Positions 13,712-14,764 of a DNA stretch of 14,764 bases are shown here, in pieces (position 1 is the stretch's first letter; every line of letters begins with the position of its first letter). The translations under genes were made by a program, and so were the position numbers. The notes beneath the pieces are model-generated. The model did no database searches. It was not told the origin of the DNA and was given only the letters and a program-made list of their open reading frames with translations. Source of the DNA: Flavobacterium sp. UBA4098 (GTDB taxonomy: Bacteria > Bacteroidota > Bacteroidia > Flavobacteriales > Flavobacteriaceae); contig DFXW01000028.1 in the NCBI GenBank assembly GCA_002382495.1, forward strand, positions 1 through 14,764, read 5' to 3'.

Positions 13712-14764
13712 TTATTTTTTCTTTGCTTGAACGGCAGCAGCCACAAAATTCACAAAAATTGGATGTGGATTGGCTACAGTACTTTTGTATTCTGGGTGGT
13801 ATTGTACACCTATAAAAAACGGATGATCTTCAATTTCGACAATTTCCACCAATCCTGTTTGAGGATTCGTTCCAGAAGCCTTTAATCCTGCTTTTTCCAA
13901 TTGGCTTACATAAGCACTATTGAATTCATAACGGTGACGGTGACGCTCTGAAATAGAAGTTGTTCCATAAATTTTATGAGCCAAAGTACCTGCTTTAATA
14001 TCGCAATTCCAAGCACCTAAACGCATGGTACCCCCTTTATCGGTAACCGTTTTTTGTTCTTCCATCAAGTTCACCACTGGATTAGAAGTAGTATCGTTCA
14101 TCTCGGTTGAATTGGCATCTGATAGACCCAATACATTTCTTGAATATTCGATTACTGACATTTGCATTCCCAAACAAATTCCGAAAAACGGAATTTTATT
14201 TTCACGTACATAACGTACCGTTTCAATCTTTCCTTCAATACCTCTTTCACCAAAACCAGGCGCCACTAAAACAGCATCTAATCCACCTAATTTTTCATTC
14301 ACATTCATGGCGTCGATGTATTCTGAATGAAGTGAAATGACATTAACTTTGGTTTCATTGGCAGCACCTGCGTGAATAAATGCTTCCAAAATAGATTTAT
14401 AACAATCTTGCATTTCAACATATTTCCCAACCAAACCAATATTTACGGTATGTTTTGGGTTTTTCAATCGCTTCAAAAACGTATTCCAATTTTTCAAATC
14501 GGGAGCGGCTTTCTTAGGTAAATCTAATTTTTTCAACGCCACAACATCCAATCCTTCTTCAAGCATTAAGTTGGGCACTTCGTATATGGTAGACGCATCG
14601 ATAGACTGAATAACCGCCTCTCTTGTTACGTTACAAAACAAGGCTAATTTATTGCGAATTTCATCTGAAATTTCGTGTTCTGTTCTACACACTAAGATGT
14701 CCGCTTTGATTCCGCTTTCCATCAAGGTTTTAACCGAGTGTTGGGTTGGTTTTGTTTTCAATTC
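13712..14764 (-). CDS. pyrG: CTP synthase, C-terminal two thirds (5' end outside window)
   Basis: CTP synthase makes CTP from UTP, ATP and glutamine and is the last step of pyrimidine nucleotide synthesis. About 350 of the usual ~540 residues are in view. The frame runs off the right edge: the last codons read E-L-K-T-K-P-T-Q-H-S-V-K, which is internal to the synthetase domain, so the apparent TTG start at 14761 is not a start. The remaining part of the amidoligase domain includes ILVCRTEHEI. The class I glutamine amidotransferase domain follows, with its beginning at VNIGLVGKYVEMQDCYKSI. Its nucleophile is the Cys in FGICLGMQ (codon 14174-14176) and the His-Glu pair is in QYHPEYKS near the C-terminus. 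All visible catalytic residues are intact. yidC follows after 39 bases. Confidence 0.97.
   Translation of the reverse strand, partial: ELKTKPTQHSVKTLMESGIKADILVCRTEHEISDEIRNKLALFCNVTREAVIQSIDASTIYEVPNLMLEEGLDVVALKKLDLPKKAAPDLKNWNTFLKRLKNPKHTVNIGLVGKYVEMQDCYKSILEAFIHAGAANETKVNVISLHSEYIDAMNVNEKLGGLDAVLVAPGFGERGIEGKIETVRYVRENKIPFFGICLGMQMSVIEYSRNVLGLSDANSTEMNDTTSNPVVNLMEEQKTVTDKGGTMRLGAWNCDIKAGTLAHKIYGTTSISERHRHRYEFNSAYVSQLEKAGLKASGTNPQTGLVEIVEIEDHPFFIGVQYHPEYKSTVANPHPIFVNFVAAAVQAKKK

Noticed and set aside
1..14764. Search by eye for CRISPR arrays, insertion sequences, att sites, tRNA and rRNA genes, defence or phage genes
   Set aside because: None seen. The gaps between genes are short, and gene content is mostly housekeeping with uniform composition and no sign of recent transfer.

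Overview
The window is an ordinary-looking stretch of chromosome from a member of the Bacteroidota, most likely the genus Flavobacterium or a close relative. The evidence is low G+C (roughly one third by eye), no purine-rich Shine-Dalgarno sequences, promoter boxes of the Bacteroidota type (TTTG about 19-20 bases before TAnnTTTG), and several proteins typical of flavobacteria (DUF3810, a stand-alone CarboxypepD_reg-like protein, MORN repeats, YidC with Lys in place of the conserved Arg). No mobile element, phage gene, CRISPR array, tRNA or rRNA is visible. Every intergenic gap is about 100 bases or less.

Layout, left to right. Bases 1-1754 (+) hold most of a DEAD-box RNA helicase with a DbpA-like RNA-binding domain and an Arg/Gly-rich tail; its 5' end is outside the window. 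Next come a secreted CarboxypepD_reg-like protein (1841-2608, +) and a 36-residue Lys-rich small protein (2681-2791, +), closed by a strong two-way terminator (2799-2834). The pepD dipeptidase (2851-4314, -) is divergent from a membrane protein of the DUF3810 family that carries an HEMAH zinc-protease-like motif (4416-5477, +). An ECF sigma factor (5551-6054, +) follows, overlapping by 4 bases a gene for a four-helix membrane protein that is probably its regulator (6051-6656, +). A second two-way terminator lies at 6653-6684.

The right half is mostly on the minus strand: a PlsC-like acyltransferase (6688-7497), a Nudix CoA pyrophosphatase (7582-8226), a FabK/nitronate-monooxygenase-family flavoenzyme (8778-9722) placed 17 bases after mnmA (9740-10927), a secreted MORN-repeat protein (10988-11689), yidC (11768-13672), and the 3' two thirds of pyrG (from 13712 to the window edge). 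A DUF4268 gene (8318-8758) lies on the plus strand and is divergent from the Nudix gene.

Most genes do housekeeping work: RNA remodelling, tRNA thiolation, CTP synthesis, membrane-protein insertion, phospholipid and CoA metabolism, peptide turnover. I did not find a clearly new multi-gene system. The best candidates for a second look are the sigma factor with its membrane partner, the DUF3810 putative metalloprotease, the 36-residue protein, an acyltransferase with altered catalytic motifs, and a shared 12-base promoter core (TTTGTAAsTTTG) at three minus-strand genes.
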